In this document: one piece after another, positions 1-6,574 of the stretch
How positions within the stretch are numbered: position 1 is the first letter of the stretch
Layout of the letters: each line of letters begins with the position of its first letter
IMG/VR virus record: IMGVR_UViG_3300013100_000027
Span: 1-27,878 of that record
DNA from: a virus
DNA: 27,878 bases
Reading direction: 5' to 3' (one strand)
Made by a program: the position numbers and the translations under genes
Notes under the pieces: generated by a model
The model's input: the letters and a program-made list of their open reading frames with translations, nothing else
The model's database searches: none
Told to the model about the DNA's origin: nothing

Positions 1-74
1 GCGGTGTCGGCCCGATGACGCGCGCCTGCCTGCTGGAAAACACCCTGTACGCCGCAGAGACCCTGCACGCTTAA
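1..74 (+). CDS. folD: FolD C-terminus (partial, 5' end outside window)
   Basis: The first bases encode GVGPMTRACLLENTLYAAE and end at TAA 72-74. This matches the conserved C-terminal GGVGPMT motif of bifunctional methylenetetrahydrofolate dehydrogenase/cyclohydrolase. That cytosolic enzyme interconverts methylene-, methenyl- and formyl-tetrahydrofolate in one-carbon metabolism. Only the last 23 residues are present. It is a chromosomal housekeeping gene, not part of the phage, and a strong terminator follows it. The identification rests on a short but very characteristic motif. Confidence 0.88.
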   Translation, partial: GVGPMTRACLLENTLYAAETLHA

Positions 75-89
75 TAACCGGGTGTACTG

Positions 90-119
90 AAAAAGCCCTG
101 CCTTATCGCAGGGCTTTTT
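90..119 (+). terminator. Rho-independent terminator of folD
   Basis: A 12-bp perfect stem (AAAAAGCCCTGC / GCAGGGCTTTTT) encloses a 6-nt loop and ends in a T run, 15 bp after the folD stop codon. The A tract on the other side would let it work in both directions, shielding folD from the prophage. Confidence 0.93.
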
Positions 120-192
120 ATTGCCCGTAATAAATCCTTTTTTTTCTTAGTTTTTAAGCACTTTCGTCTGGTTCCAGAAGAACATTCGACAG

Positions 193-212
193 TTTCTGAT
201 CCATACTCCTAA
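193..212. other. Left attachment core (att) of the prophage
   Basis: The 20-mer TTTCTGATCCATACTCCTAA occurs here and again at 27759-27778, next to the integrase gene, and the flanking sequence differs on either side. This is the expected product of site-specific integration. The core lies in the intergenic space behind the folD terminator, and no tRNA sequence is visible in it. The crossover could be anywhere within the identical 20 bp. Confidence 0.88.
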
Positions 213-425
213 TATTAATTTTGTGTTTTCCAGAGTTTTACAAAGTAGCAAGGCCCAGCAAATACAGGGCCTTTCCACTTTGGGATACACACCATTCGAT
301 AGCGGAACGCGGTCAGTGGTACAAAAATTGGTACGAAATCCATCCCTCCCACGGCGTCCTGCCGACCGAACACAACTGCTCAAAGAACCGACTGCTAAGC
401 TCTTCACTCCGCCAGAGGAACGCCG
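213..425. other. Left prophage end, no convincing gene
   Basis: This stretch lies between the att core and the first gene. It contains a 7-bp GC-rich hairpin (AAGGCCC 250-256 / GGGCCTT 267-273) with only a weak T run, and two GGTAC-containing repeats described separately. Open frames here lack a Shine-Dalgarno site and resemble nothing I recognise. Confidence 0.5.
317..338. promoter_or_regulatory. Candidate integrase arm-type sites, left end
   Basis: Two tandem copies, TGGTACAAAA (317-326) and TGGTACGAAA (329-338), lie about 105 bp inside the left core. The same pair recurs at the right end (TGGTACAAAA 27691-27700 and CGGTACAAGC 27702-27711) with almost the same spacing. Paired direct repeats near both att cores suit binding sites for the N-terminal arm-binding domain of a tyrosine integrase. 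Binding is inferred. Confidence 0.5.
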
Positions 426-638
426 ATGCCAAACTCAGACCTACTCCCCTCCCTTCTGTCCAAGCTCTACGAAAACCAGCTGGCCCTTGAGGCTTCCATC
501 ATGGAGCTATCGAACTGGGTTGAGCAGCGTGGCTCCGCTGAGGTCGCAGAAAATATTCGGGGTGCGCTGCATACCATCGACGACAACGAAGAGTTCATCA
601 AGCTAACACTGGCTGTGCTCATGTCTCCTGACGGATAG
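426..638 (+). CDS. Small conserved-looking phage protein, function unknown
   Basis: 70 residues, acidic, predicted mostly helical, no membrane segment or known motif. ATG 426 is preceded by AGAGGA at a good distance, which decides the start over longer overlapping frames. It is the first gene inside the left att site. It points rightward, away from the leftward lysis genes, so it belongs to the accessory end of the prophage. I recall similar short proteins in Pseudomonas prophages but can assign no role. Confidence 0.6.
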   Translation: MPNSDLLPSLLSKLYENQLALEASIMELSNWVEQRGSAEVAENIRGALHTIDDNEEFIKLTLAVLMSPDG

Positions 639-678
639 CCTCCCGTCGCCTCAAATCGCACACCAGACAAACCTCAAC

Positions 679-698
679 TACTGTATGCGCATACAGTA
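679..698. promoter_or_regulatory. LexA-type SOS box (perfect palindrome)
   Basis: TACTGTATGCGCATACAGTA is a 20-bp perfect palindrome. Its core CTGTATGCGCATACAG (681-696) fits the gamma-proteobacterial LexA consensus CTG-N10-CAG, including the TAT/ATA flanks. It ends 16 bp before the ATG of the next gene, the right place to block its promoter. Repression by host LexA and induction by DNA damage are inferred from the site. Confidence 0.72.
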
Positions 699-714
699 AT
701 TGAGTTAACCCACT

Positions 715-1071
715 ATGAATATCGACGAAGACACCTCCGCGTGGCTTGGCTGCCCCACACCACTCGAAATGTACCAACACCAGTGCGCCCTACTTGAGGA
801 CGAGCTCGTCGAGACTGAATCGATGCTCAGAAAGGCGCGGGCCAACATCGCAGGCCTGGTGCAGATGAATGACCTGCTCGCCACCGGAAAGGCATCAGCA
901 GAGGCGGCTCTCAGAGAAGCCATCGGGCGAAGTTCAACCGTGACCAATCAGGCGCCTGACAACGTGAGCTTTCGTCCCATAGATCTGGTTACCGGCCAGC
1001 GCGACCACCTGCTCAGAGAGAACCAGCGACTGCTGATGGAGCTGAAAAATCTAAAAGAGCCTTCAACCTAG
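715..1071 (+). CDS. Putative SOS-controlled coiled-coil protein, function unknown
   Basis: 118 residues. The N-terminal third and the last 25 residues are rich in E, L, R and K with heptad-like spacing (for example LLEDELVETESMLRKARANI near residues 26-45), suggesting coiled coils. No catalytic motif, signal peptide or membrane segment is seen. ATG 715 has only a weak Shine-Dalgarno site, but a perfect LexA-type box sits directly upstream. Its neighbour downstream is convergent and overlaps by 9 bp. No family is recognised. The regulation implies a role during the DNA-damage response or prophage induction. Confidence 0.62.
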   Translation: MNIDEDTSAWLGCPTPLEMYQHQCALLEDELVETESMLRKARANIAGLVQMNDLLATGKASAEAALREAIGRSSTVTNQAPDNVSFRPIDLVTGQRDHLLRENQRLLMELKNLKEPST

Positions 1072-1272
1072 CTCGTCTGCGTATACAGTCAGAGCTCTAT
1101 CTGACAGGTCGATCCAACCGGCCGCATCAATAAGTCCATGCGACCTCAAAACGTTCGCAGCGGACATGCTCGTGTCGTACCGCTCTTGAGGGGATAGAGA
1201 TCCGGTCGCTGCCCGAATGCTCGACGGGGTTGATCCCTCTAATGCATTGCCTTGCCCATTACTGATCGTCAT
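1063..1272 (-). CDS. Small hypothetical protein
   Basis: 69 residues on the minus strand, convergent with the preceding gene (9-bp overlap) and divergent from the SRAP gene, with an 83-bp gap. The upstream AAGAG is only a weak ribosome site. Codon use is ordinary for the region, and residues 30-69 look like a compact helical domain. No motif is recognised. It could be spurious, but it fills an otherwise empty 200 bp neatly. Confidence 0.42.
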   Translation of the reverse strand: MTISNGQGNALEGSTPSSIRAATGSLSPQERYDTSMSAANVLRSHGLIDAAGWIDLSDRALTVYADELG

Positions 1273-1355
1273 GACGAATGCTCTTGCCCAGTGTTTACCC
1301 TGTAGATACTGACCGAATCCTGGGGGTTCACCATCCCCGACGAGCGGAGACGACC

Positions 1356-2036
1356 ATGTGCGGAAGATTGACGCAGTACCGCGGCATCCATGACTTTGTT
1401 GCAGCGCTGAGCATGCCTAATGCTCTGGCCAACTCTGTGGGCGATCAACCGATCGAGCGCTACAACGTCGCGCCGACAACACAGGTTGCGCTGCTTCACC
1501 TGCAGGGAGACTTACTGCACGCCGACCAGCTAAGGTGGGGATGGCGGCCGCACTGGGCGAAGGATCGTGCCGCGCCGATCAATGCCCGTGTCGAGAAGGT
1601 TGCCCACGGCCCTTTCTTCCGGGCGATCTGGCCGCATCGTGTAATCACACCCATAGACAATTGGTTTGAATGGGTGGACGAAGGCGGCCCGAAGAAACAA
1701 CCGTATTTGATCCGTCGGCGGGACGGCGCGCCAGTGCTGTGCGCGGCCATTGGCCAACTGCCAGACGCGGACGAAGGACCTGGCGAGCATGACGGCTTTG
1801 TGATCATCACCGCCGACAGCGCCGGCGGCATGGTGGACATCCACGACCGTCGGCCCGTGGTGCTGACGCCGGACTTGGCTCGTGAATGGTTGGACCCGGC
1901 CACGCCCAAAGAGCGCGCCGAGCAGATGGTGCTGCATCAGGGCGAACCGGCCGAGGCTTTCGAATGGTTCAAGGTCGATACCGCCGTGGGCAATGTGCGG
2001 AACCAGGGGCCCAAGCTGATACAACCGGTCCCTTAA
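1356..2036 (+). CDS. SRAP-family (YedK/HMCES-like) abasic-site protein
   Basis: 226 residues. The SRAP signature residues are visible: Cys2 directly after the initiator Met (MCGR), Asn76 in INAR, Glu105 in WFEW and His163 in IHDRRP. In this family Cys2 becomes the new N-terminus and forms a thiazolidine cross-link with abasic sites in single-stranded DNA, shielding replication forks. The need for Cys at position 2 fixes the start at ATG 1356, preceded by CGGAGA. An in-frame start at 1278 would bury the catalytic Cys. The gene converges on the Dam gene with a 4-bp overlap. A chromosomal copy is usual in hosts, so this phage copy may protect phage replication or assist SOS survival. Confidence 0.93.
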   Translation: MCGRLTQYRGIHDFVAALSMPNALANSVGDQPIERYNVAPTTQVALLHLQGDLLHADQLRWGWRPHWAKDRAAPINARVEKVAHGPFFRAIWPHRVITPIDNWFEWVDEGGPKKQPYLIRRRDGAPVLCAAIGQLPDADEGPGEHDGFVIITADSAGGMVDIHDRRPVVLTPDLAREWLDPATPKERAEQMVLHQGEPAEAFEWFKVDTAVGNVRNQGPKLIQPVP

Positions 2037-2827
2037 AACAGCCCGCCTAAGTCGGAGGGCTTCCAATTCATAATCACGAGCTCGCCACTGACCTCGGCCT
2101 TTCCCTGACGCTGATTGGTGGTGCTGTACCGAATGTCCAGCGTTTCGAAGTGGAACCCTTCAAAAACCAGCCGGATATCAGGATGGTCGTTGATGCTCAC
2201 CATCACCTTGCCTTTACAACGGCGCATGAAGTCGGCCATCCGCTCATAGTTTTCAAAGGGGAAGTCCACGCCATATCCGGCGGTCTGCCAGTAAGGCGGG
2301 TCCATGTAATGGAAGGTGTGCGGTCGATCGTATCGTTCAGCACATTCAAGCCAAGGGAGGTTTTCGACGTACGTGCCCGACAGGCGCTGCCAAGCGGCCG
2401 AGAGGTTTTCTTCGATCCGCAGCAAGTTAATGGCAGGCCCGGTGGTGGCCGTACCGAACGTCTGCCCGGTGACCTTGCCGGCGAAGGCATGGTGTTGCAG
2501 GTAGAAAAACCGAGCGGCGCGCTGGATGTCGGTGAGGGTTTCAGGGCGGGTCATCTTCTGCCACTCAAACACCTGCCGGGAGCTGAGCGCCCATTTGAAT
2601 TGGCGCACGAACTCCTCGAGATGGTTCTGCACCACCCGATACAGCGTAACCAGGTCGCCATTGATGTCGTTGAGGACTTCAACGGGGGCCGCCTGGGGCC
2701 GCATAAAATAAAGGGCGGCGCCGCCGGCGAAGACCTCGACATAGCACTCATGTGGAGGGAAGAGAGGGATCAAGCGATCAGCCAAGCGGCGCTTGCCACC
2801 CATCCATGGAACGATTGGGGTTGTCAT
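2033..2827 (-). CDS. Dam-type (D12 class) N6-adenine DNA methyltransferase
   Basis: 264 residues. Class alpha N6-adenine methylase motifs are present in order: PWMGGKRRL near residues 7-15 (the start-proximal GGK motif), EVFAGGAALYF at 31-41 (S-adenosylmethionine binding) and MDPPYW at 175-180 (catalytic DPPY). The start MTTPIV is chosen because GGK then sits at the usual distance from the N-terminus, and AAAGGA lies upstream. The upstream 27-codon extension is unlikely. It is the last gene of the leftward late operon after the spanins. Probable roles are modification of phage DNA against host restriction or of host GATC-type signals. Specificity cannot be read from the sequence. Confidence 0.92.
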   Translation of the reverse strand: MTTPIVPWMGGKRRLADRLIPLFPPHECYVEVFAGGAALYFMRPQAAPVEVLNDINGDLVTLYRVVQNHLEEFVRQFKWALSSRQVFEWQKMTRPETLTDIQRAARFFYLQHHAFAGKVTGQTFGTATTGPAINLLRIEENLSAAWQRLSGTYVENLPWLECAERYDRPHTFHYMDPPYWQTAGYGVDFPFENYERMADFMRRCKGKVMVSINDHPDIRLVFEGFHFETLDIRYSTTNQRQGKAEVSGELVIMNWKPSDLGGLF

Positions 2828-2897
2828 TTTTTGCAATCCTTTGCAATTGAGGTTTTCATTGAGGCCATTCTGATTTTTTGCGGCCGCGGTTTTTAGG

Positions 2898-3404
2898 TCA
2901 GCGGGCAATTACCCTGATGTACGCTTGGCACGCCCGCAACGCGATCAATCCTTGGTCGCCGTCGTCGGTAATGCCGATAATTCGTTGAGCATGCGCTGGG
3001 TCAATTTGGGCTCGACGGGTTGCATGAACCAAGCCGCCGGCGCCGGAGGCGGTAGGCACGTCGCAGCCACTGGCTGAATCCGTGGCGTCGAGAAGGACTG
3101 ACAGCCGCACATCAGCAGTAGCAAGCTGGTCACGCAGGCGAGCCTGGTTGCGTTGGACATTGGATAGTTCTCTGCTGTGTTGTTGGTCTTGGCCGGCGAG
3201 CAGTTGCTCGAGCGTCAGGCGCTTGTCCGTATCATCGCGCGCCTGCTTGGCAGCTGCCGCACTGATTAGGCCCAGGTCGGATTGGAATTGGGCTGCCTGC
3301 CTCGCCAGCCTCCCGTCGTAGCGCCAGTCCTGCACCCTCCATGTCGAAAAACAAGCAATGGCCAGTGCCGATATCAGGCATACCAGCTTCTGTCCCGGCG
3401 TCAT
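2898..3404 (-). CDS. Rz: Rz-like i-spanin
   Basis: 168 residues with an N-terminal uncleaved membrane anchor (about residues 6-22, LVCLISALAIACF) and a long charged, helical periplasmic part. This is the layout of Rz, the inner-membrane spanin subunit that with Rz1 fuses inner and outer membranes at the end of lysis. The start overlaps the endolysin stop by 4 bp (ATGA), so the two are translationally coupled. A second reading frame inside it encodes the Rz1 lipoprotein, the classical nested arrangement and the strongest support. Confidence 0.9.
   Translation of the reverse strand: MTPGQKLVCLISALAIACFSTWRVQDWRYDGRLARQAAQFQSDLGLISAAAAKQARDDTDKRLTLEQLLAGQDQQHSRELSNVQRNQARLRDQLATADVRLSVLLDATDSASGCDVPTASGAGGLVHATRRAQIDPAHAQRIIGITDDGDQGLIALRACQAYIRVIAR
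2945..3160 (-). CDS. Rz1: Rz1-like o-spanin lipoprotein nested in Rz
   Basis: 71 residues, wholly inside the Rz gene in another frame. It has a short charged N-terminus, a hydrophobic run (LLLLMCGC) ending in a lipobox-like Cys at residue 20, and a proline-rich middle (PPPAPAAW). Outer-membrane spanins have exactly this form: a lipid-anchored, proline-containing small protein that binds the end of Rz. The lipobox has Cys at -2, which is unusual. Hidden genes of this kind are easily missed. Confidence 0.82.
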   Translation of the reverse strand: MSNATRLACVTSLLLLMCGCQSFSTPRIQPVAATCLPPPAPAAWFMQPVEPKLTQRMLNELSALPTTATKD

Positions 3405-3934
3405 GCCAGCACCTCCAGCGCCTTGTCGTATAGCGCCTGACGATCGTCCAGCCCGGTGAGCCCGCCATTGATGCGCCGGGTTATCTTCACGAACTGCCCT
3501 TGATCCGCCAGGGTGTTCAGCCCACGGGTAGACCAGAACCAGGCCCCCGACATCGCGGCGTACTGCGGCTGCTCCAGCAGTGTTGGTTGATTGATCAAGT
3601 CCAGGCCCAGCGCCTCACCGCACGCCGTATAGTTCGCACGGCCCGTTATCTGGATCAGGCCCCGACCACGGTAATTGGAGCCATCACCCGGCACGATATT
3701 GCCGAGGTCGGCGCGGCCTTCGTAGCCGGCCTGCTGCGCCGTCGGCCCCCAAATCTCGCGCACGTAGCACAACTGGCCTGACTCATGCCCGACCTGGGCG
3801 ATGAATGCGGCTGCGCGTCTTGCGCCGACAATGCCGTAACGGTTCATGGCCGTGTTCAGGGCAGAAACAAAAACGCCGGCTTGGCGGCCGGCGTTCGGGA
3901 GGATCTGCAGCAACTGCTGCTGAGTAATTGGCAT
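3401..3934 (-). CDS. Endolysin, glycoside hydrolase family 19 (chitinase-like)
   Basis: 177 residues. GH19 features are visible: HESG with the catalytic Glu at about residue 51, a second acidic residue at Glu60, and the block YRGRGLIQITGRANY near 88-102. GH19 phage lysins cleave the N-acetylmuramic acid/N-acetylglucosamine backbone of peptidoglycan. No signal peptide is seen, so export depends on the holin, which here lies far upstream at the head of the late operon. It is followed by Rz/Rz1 with an ATGA overlap, giving an endolysin-spanin cassette that appears intact. Confidence 0.93.
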   Translation of the reverse strand: MPITQQQLLQILPNAGRQAGVFVSALNTAMNRYGIVGARRAAAFIAQVGHESGQLCYVREIWGPTAQQAGYEGRADLGNIVPGDGSNYRGRGLIQITGRANYTACGEALGLDLINQPTLLEQPQYAAMSGAWFWSTRGLNTLADQGQFVKITRRINGGLTGLDDRQALYDKALEVLA

Positions 3935-3991
3935 ACAAGCTCCTAACGTGAATCGCCCGCACGCGGCGGGTATGGATGGTGCAAAGAGTCG

Positions 3992-5041
3992 CTACGCCAG
4001 GCTGACAACCTTGACGGGCTTCGCGGCTTTCTTCGGCTTCTTGCCCTTGGCTTTTGCTTTGCCCTTTTTGCCGCCGTTGCACTCGACGGTGGTGGACCAG
4101 CCGGCTTGGGTGAATGTCTGCTCCACGGAATCCACCAGATACTCGCCGTCGAGCCCCACCTTGAAGCCTCGGGCGTTAATAGATCGTTCCGCGAATAGAT
4201 CCGTGCGCCCGGGCATTTCCAGGCGCACGCCGGCAGTCGAGCGGTTGAACGCAGCGAGACGCGCCTTGGCCGCGGATTCGGCAGCAGTTTTGTTAGGGTG
4301 AATATGGCGGTCGGTGTGTACTGCCGGCAGACCGTCCGGTACGTCGTCATTCTCCAGGGAGACCACAGACAACTTGCCTGTCTTCTTATCTTGATGCTTG
4401 GCCGCCACGGTTTTGTGCGCGTTACGGTCACCAAGGCGGAATTGCCAGCGGCTTACGTCGCTGCGCGTGATAGTGATCGCGGCAATTGTCTTACCGCTGG
4501 CACTCAGGCCCGCTTGGCGCTGCATCACCATCAGTTTCCCGTCGCCCACCTTGGCCGTACAGTCGTACTGTTTGGCCAAGCGCGTGACAAAGCTAAAATC
4601 AGATTCATGGAGCTGGTCAGCCCGGGCGACCTTCGTGGCGATGGTGCAAGCCGGCGTCCAACTGTTGCGGGCCGCAATGTCAGACACGATCTTCGATAGC
4701 GGCACGTCCTCCCAGCTATCGCTGCGGATAGACTTACCGGTCCCACGCATGTCGCTGGCCTTGCCCCGAATAACGATTGTGTCCGGCGGACCTGAAACTT
4801 CGATTTCATCGACCACATACCGGCCCAGGCGCACCAGGGACGTTTCGGCATAGCCTAGGTAGACCTCGATCCCGGCGCCGCGCTTGGGCAGCGTCACCAG
4901 TCCGTCCCGGTCATCAATGCGCAACTCAAACTCGTCCGACTCCATGCCGGGCTTATCCGTGGTACGCAACAGCAAAAGCCGATCGTTAATCAGCGACGTG
5001 ATATCGGAACCGTTCGCGACGATTCGAAATTGCGGGGTCAT
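3992..5041 (-). CDS. D: Phage late control D / tail hub protein (P2 gpD-like)
   Basis: About 349 residues from ATG 5041 (MTPQFRIVANGSDITSL); a GTG 24 bp upstream is an alternative. The N-terminal 'DITSLINDRLLLLRTTDKPG' pattern, the central hub domain and the following position after U and X match the P2 gpD family, a T4 gp27-like component joining the baseplate hub to the tail. The C-terminus is a lysine/alanine-rich tail (about 20 residues). The gene should directly follow tail X, but a plus-strand gene now separates them. It has no visible defect, though the rest of the tail machinery is missing. Confidence 0.88.
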   Translation of the reverse strand: MTPQFRIVANGSDITSLINDRLLLLRTTDKPGMESDEFELRIDDRDGLVTLPKRGAGIEVYLGYAETSLVRLGRYVVDEIEVSGPPDTIVIRGKASDMRGTGKSIRSDSWEDVPLSKIVSDIAARNSWTPACTIATKVARADQLHESDFSFVTRLAKQYDCTAKVGDGKLMVMQRQAGLSASGKTIAAITITRSDVSRWQFRLGDRNAHKTVAAKHQDKKTGKLSVVSLENDDVPDGLPAVHTDRHIHPNKTAAESAAKARLAAFNRSTAGVRLEMPGRTDLFAERSINARGFKVGLDGEYLVDSVEQTFTQAGWSTTVECNGGKKGKAKAKGKKPKKAAKPVKVVSLA

Positions 5042-5083
5042 AGGGCATTGGCCAATAGAGCGCACTGGGCGGAATTAAAGGGA

Positions 5084-5101
5084 GGCGTTACGCGTAACGC
5101 C
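5084..5101. promoter_or_regulatory. 18-bp perfect palindrome upstream of the moron gene
   Basis: GGCGTTACGCGTAACGCC reads the same on both strands. It lies between the D gene start and the plus-strand exported-protein gene at 5166, about 65 bp before its ATG. There is no T run, so it is not a terminator. A dimeric repressor operator for the moron promoter is the simplest reading. Confidence 0.45.
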
Positions 5102-5165
5102 GAATGGACTCAGCCCACGGCCGCCAATAGAATCCCGGCCTTCAACTCAGCCAGTAAGGAACCCC

Positions 5166-5537
5166 ATGAAACGGACTTTATTTGCCGCACTGCTCGCCGG
5201 CGTCGCACTTACCAGCCACGCTGCCGAATCATCGAAGCGTGAAGCAAAGGACTTTATTACCCGCCTGGATGCGGCGGTAGAACGCGGTAACGCGCAGATC
5301 CTCAGCGGCAAGATTGATCCTGTAGCCCGCCGTAAGCAGGCCCAGGACTTGACCGGACTCCAGAACGAAGGCGAGAAATTCGGCGTTCTCTTTACCCCGT
5401 TCCACATGTGCAACGAGGCTTCAATCAGCGCGGCGTCGTCCTGGCAAGGACTGCTTAGCAACAACAAGCAGCAGTTCGATAACGGCATAGACAGCTACGA
5501 AAAAGAACGCCAGGAATGCCTGGATGCCGTGAACTGA
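5166..5537 (+). CDS. Moron: small exported (periplasmic) protein, function unknown
   Basis: 123 residues with a clear Sec signal peptide (MKRTLFAALLAGVALTSHAAE, cut likely after SHA-A). The mature part is helical and charged with two Cys (in HMCNEAS and RQECLDA) that could form a disulphide. AAGGA precedes ATG 5166 at good spacing. It is transcribed opposite to the late genes on both sides, wedged between tail X (2 bp from its stop) and D, and has its own upstream region. This is the typical position of a lysogenic-conversion gene expressed from the prophage. Superinfection exclusion or envelope modification is possible; no family is recognised. Confidence 0.75.
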   Translation: MKRTLFAALLAGVALTSHAAESSKREAKDFITRLDAAVERGNAQILSGKIDPVARRKQAQDLTGLQNEGEKFGVLFTPFHMCNEASISAASSWQGLLSNNKQQFDNGIDSYEKERQECLDAVN

Positions 5538-5538
5538 A

Positions 5539-5745
5539 TCAATCCCACAGGGCCACTTGCTCATCCACAGGGCCTGGCAAATCCGGCAAGACGATAACCA
5601 CGCCGGCGCGGTAAGGTTGATCCTCATCGGCCAGGCCCTGATTGGCCGCAAGCACTGCCTCAACACTGCCCACCAGATGGCCATAGACGTTATGGCAAAT
5701 GGTATCGAGCAGATCCCCGTCAGATGTTCTGCATGTCGTCGCCAT
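5539..5745 (-). CDS. X: Tail protein X (P2 gpX-like, LysM-like fold)
   Basis: 68 residues. The pattern GDLLDTICHNVYGHLVGSVE, then VLAANQGLA, then a C-terminal LPD...V.LWD matches P2 gpX very closely in length and order. GpX is an essential tail component with a LysM-like fold, probably at the tail hub. ATG 5745 is chosen from that alignment. It overlaps the end of the U gene by 26 bp, consistent with coupled translation. Longer upstream extension has no homology to the family. Confidence 0.88.
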   Translation of the reverse strand: MATTCRTSDGDLLDTICHNVYGHLVGSVEAVLAANQGLADEDQPYRAGVVIVLPDLPGPVDEQVALWD

Positions 5746-6565
5746 AGCGCACAAACTCCAAGATGAACGCCTGTTTGCGGGGGATACCGCCCTGCATAAG
5801 CGCGCTTTGATCTTCGTCAATGGTCTTGAGGCACCAGGTACCCAGCACAAACCCATAGCCCGTGGTCAGGGTCAACGGCTTGAGCTGGGAGCCTATCGAG
5901 CGCAACGTGTTGAGCTGTTCCAGACCGCCACGGTAGCCCGGAAAAATATCGCCCTTGAGCGTGATCTTCTCGTCACCCATGCCCACGGCCTGCTGGGCCG
6001 ACCGACGCGTCAGGCGCTCCTGGGAGGCCCAGCGGTATTCAGTCGAGCGGCGCAGCGAGTCAAAGGCCGCCGTATCAAGGTTGAAGTAATACGGCTGCGC
6101 CTTCGGGTCCAGCGGCTGAATGATCAGCAGATGGGGGAACGGCTTCACCGCCTCTTTCGCCGGCGTGCCGTCCGTAGCAAACGCACCAGTGGGCAGGATA
6201 TTTGCCAGCGACGGGTCAATCTTGCCGGCGATCTTGTTGATCGCAGTAGCCGCCCGCCCGGCCTGCTCCTTCAAGGTGCCCAGGCGCTCGTCAATCTGCG
6301 ACAGCGCGCGCGTAGCACGGTTGTAGGTGGCCACCACCTGGCCAACCTTGGCTTGGGCGGTCGCAATGCCACGCATGACTCGCTGAAGCTTCTCCCCCAC
6401 GGCAGGGCCAATGAACGGCAAATCCTCCAGCTCGTTGGCCGCGCCGGTGATTTCGCTGATCGCACCGTTTACCGGTCCAATCACCCCGTCGATACTGCGC
6501 CGGCCCGCTTCGCCGGCCGAGGCCAGGTACTTCAGGCCGGACTGTAGCTGTGCCAGTGATTCCAT
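5720..6565 (-). CDS. U: Tail protein U with N-terminal extension
   Basis: 281 residues. The C-terminal half (about 145-275) carries the P2 gpU pattern: EYRWASQERL, then GDEKITLKGDIFPGYRGGLEQL, then YGFVLGTW and a final LEFVRYGDD. GpU is the tail completion protein at the head-proximal tube end. P2 gpU is about 160 residues, so roughly 135 extra N-terminal residues form an alanine-rich helical region here. It starts 9 bp after the tape-measure stop and overlaps tail X. It seems intact despite damage upstream. Confidence 0.85.
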   Translation of the reverse strand: MESLAQLQSGLKYLASAGEAGRRSIDGVIGPVNGAISEITGAANELEDLPFIGPAVGEKLQRVMRGIATAQAKVGQVVATYNRATRALSQIDERLGTLKEQAGRAATAINKIAGKIDPSLANILPTGAFATDGTPAKEAVKPFPHLLIIQPLDPKAQPYYFNLDTAAFDSLRRSTEYRWASQERLTRRSAQQAVGMGDEKITLKGDIFPGYRGGLEQLNTLRSIGSQLKPLTLTTGYGFVLGTWCLKTIDEDQSALMQGGIPRKQAFILEFVRYGDDMQNI

Positions 6566-6574
6566 ATTCCCCCC

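Noticed and set aside
193-212. tRNA 3' end as integration target
   Set aside because: The core and its flanks do not contain a T-loop sequence or acceptor stem; the site is plain intergenic DNA after folD.
1300-1315. LexA-like CTGTAGATACTGACCG before the SRAP gene
   Set aside because: The right half-site reads CCG instead of CAG and symmetry is poor; not enough to call a box.
1278-1355. Upstream in-frame extension of the SRAP gene
   Set aside because: It would move the catalytic Cys from position 2; SRAP proteins need Cys right after the initiator Met, and a ribosome site precedes ATG 1356.
2150-2896. Long plus-strand open frame across the Dam gene
   Set aside because: It is antisense to an adenine methylase with all motifs; high-GC DNA gives long shadow frames and this one has no family features.
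5747-6547. Long plus-strand open frame opposite tail U
   Set aside because: The opposite strand has clear gpU homology; the Arg/Leu-rich translation is a typical shadow.
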